Origin: RZYP01 sp050256135
GTDB lineage: Bacteria; Bacillota; Negativicutes; Acidaminococcales; Acidaminococcaceae
Direction of reading: 5' to 3'
Assembly (NCBI GenBank): GCA_050256135.1
Contig: JBFWIF010000118.1
Location: 1 to 5,657 of the forward strand
DNA: 5,657 bases
The position numbers and the translations under genes are program-made. Positions within the stretch are counted from its first letter, which is position 1. Each line of letters begins with the position of its first letter. Shown one piece after another: positions 5,605 through 5,657 of the stretch. The notes beneath the pieces were generated by a model that was not told the origin of the DNA, did not search any database, and saw only the letters and a list, made by a program, of their open reading frames with translations.

Positions 5605-5657
5605 TTCATTATGTTTTTATTGATTAATTGAGTTGGCCTGACATATATTTGCTGGTG
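5139..5657 (-). repeat. Conserved 5' block of the lipoprotein gene, copy in L1 (runs off the window)
   Basis: This is the partner of 2263-2781. The 53 bases upstream of the start codon (5605-5657) are identical to 2729-2781 and continue to the window edge, so the leader, and perhaps the promoter, is probably duplicated too. The mismatches are uneven: eight fall in about 27 bases near 5303-5329, while about 115 bases around the 5' coding region are nearly free of change. Confidence 0.92.

Noticed and set aside
117..5657. Transposon or CRISPR origin for the repeats
   Set aside because: There is no transposase, no terminal inverted repeats at the unit borders and no short regularly spaced repeats; the repeats are duplicated gene segments.

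Overview
The window looks like chromosomal DNA from a member of the Bacteroidota, probably environmental or free-living. The evidence is: AT-rich DNA, secreted proteins ending in a type IX secretion (T9SS) type A sorting domain, lipoproteins with an acidic/lysine stretch after the lipobox cysteine, A-rich translation starts without a clear Shine-Dalgarno sequence, and a promoter matching the Bacteroidota consensus TTTG-19-TAnnTTTG. I cannot name a genus.

All genes lie on the minus strand, so transcription runs right to left. In that order: lipoprotein L1 (5604-4603), T9SS cargo protein T1 (4550-3087), a 358-base intergenic stretch with a promoter and long leader (3086-2729), lipoprotein L2 (2728-1757), T9SS cargo protein T2 (1586-117), and the first 32 codons of a third T9SS-type gene T3 (97 to beyond position 1). 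T3 is short and cut by the window edge, so it is easily missed. Nothing convincing is encoded on the plus strand.

The layout is a tandem duplication of a two-gene module (lipoprotein, then secreted cargo) with an unusual identity profile. The start of the lipoprotein gene and its upstream DNA (2263-2781 against 5139-5657) are about 96% identical. The sorting-domain end of the cargo gene (117-375 against 3087-3345) is also about 96% identical. The stretch between them, covering the lipoprotein C-terminal half, the intergenic spacer and the cargo N-terminal three quarters, has diverged strongly while keeping scattered motifs. Each spacer carries an inverted repeat with the same GGGTGGTT/AACCACCC stem core but very different loops (7 and 76 nt).

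None of the proteins matches a function I can name. The lipoproteins are probably outer-membrane anchored, possibly surface exposed. The cargo proteins are probably passed through the outer membrane by the T9SS and attached or released at the surface. The paired layout and the joint divergence of the two proteins' inner parts suggest, as inference only, that each lipoprotein works with its adjacent cargo protein and that the pairs are being diversified between conserved ends.
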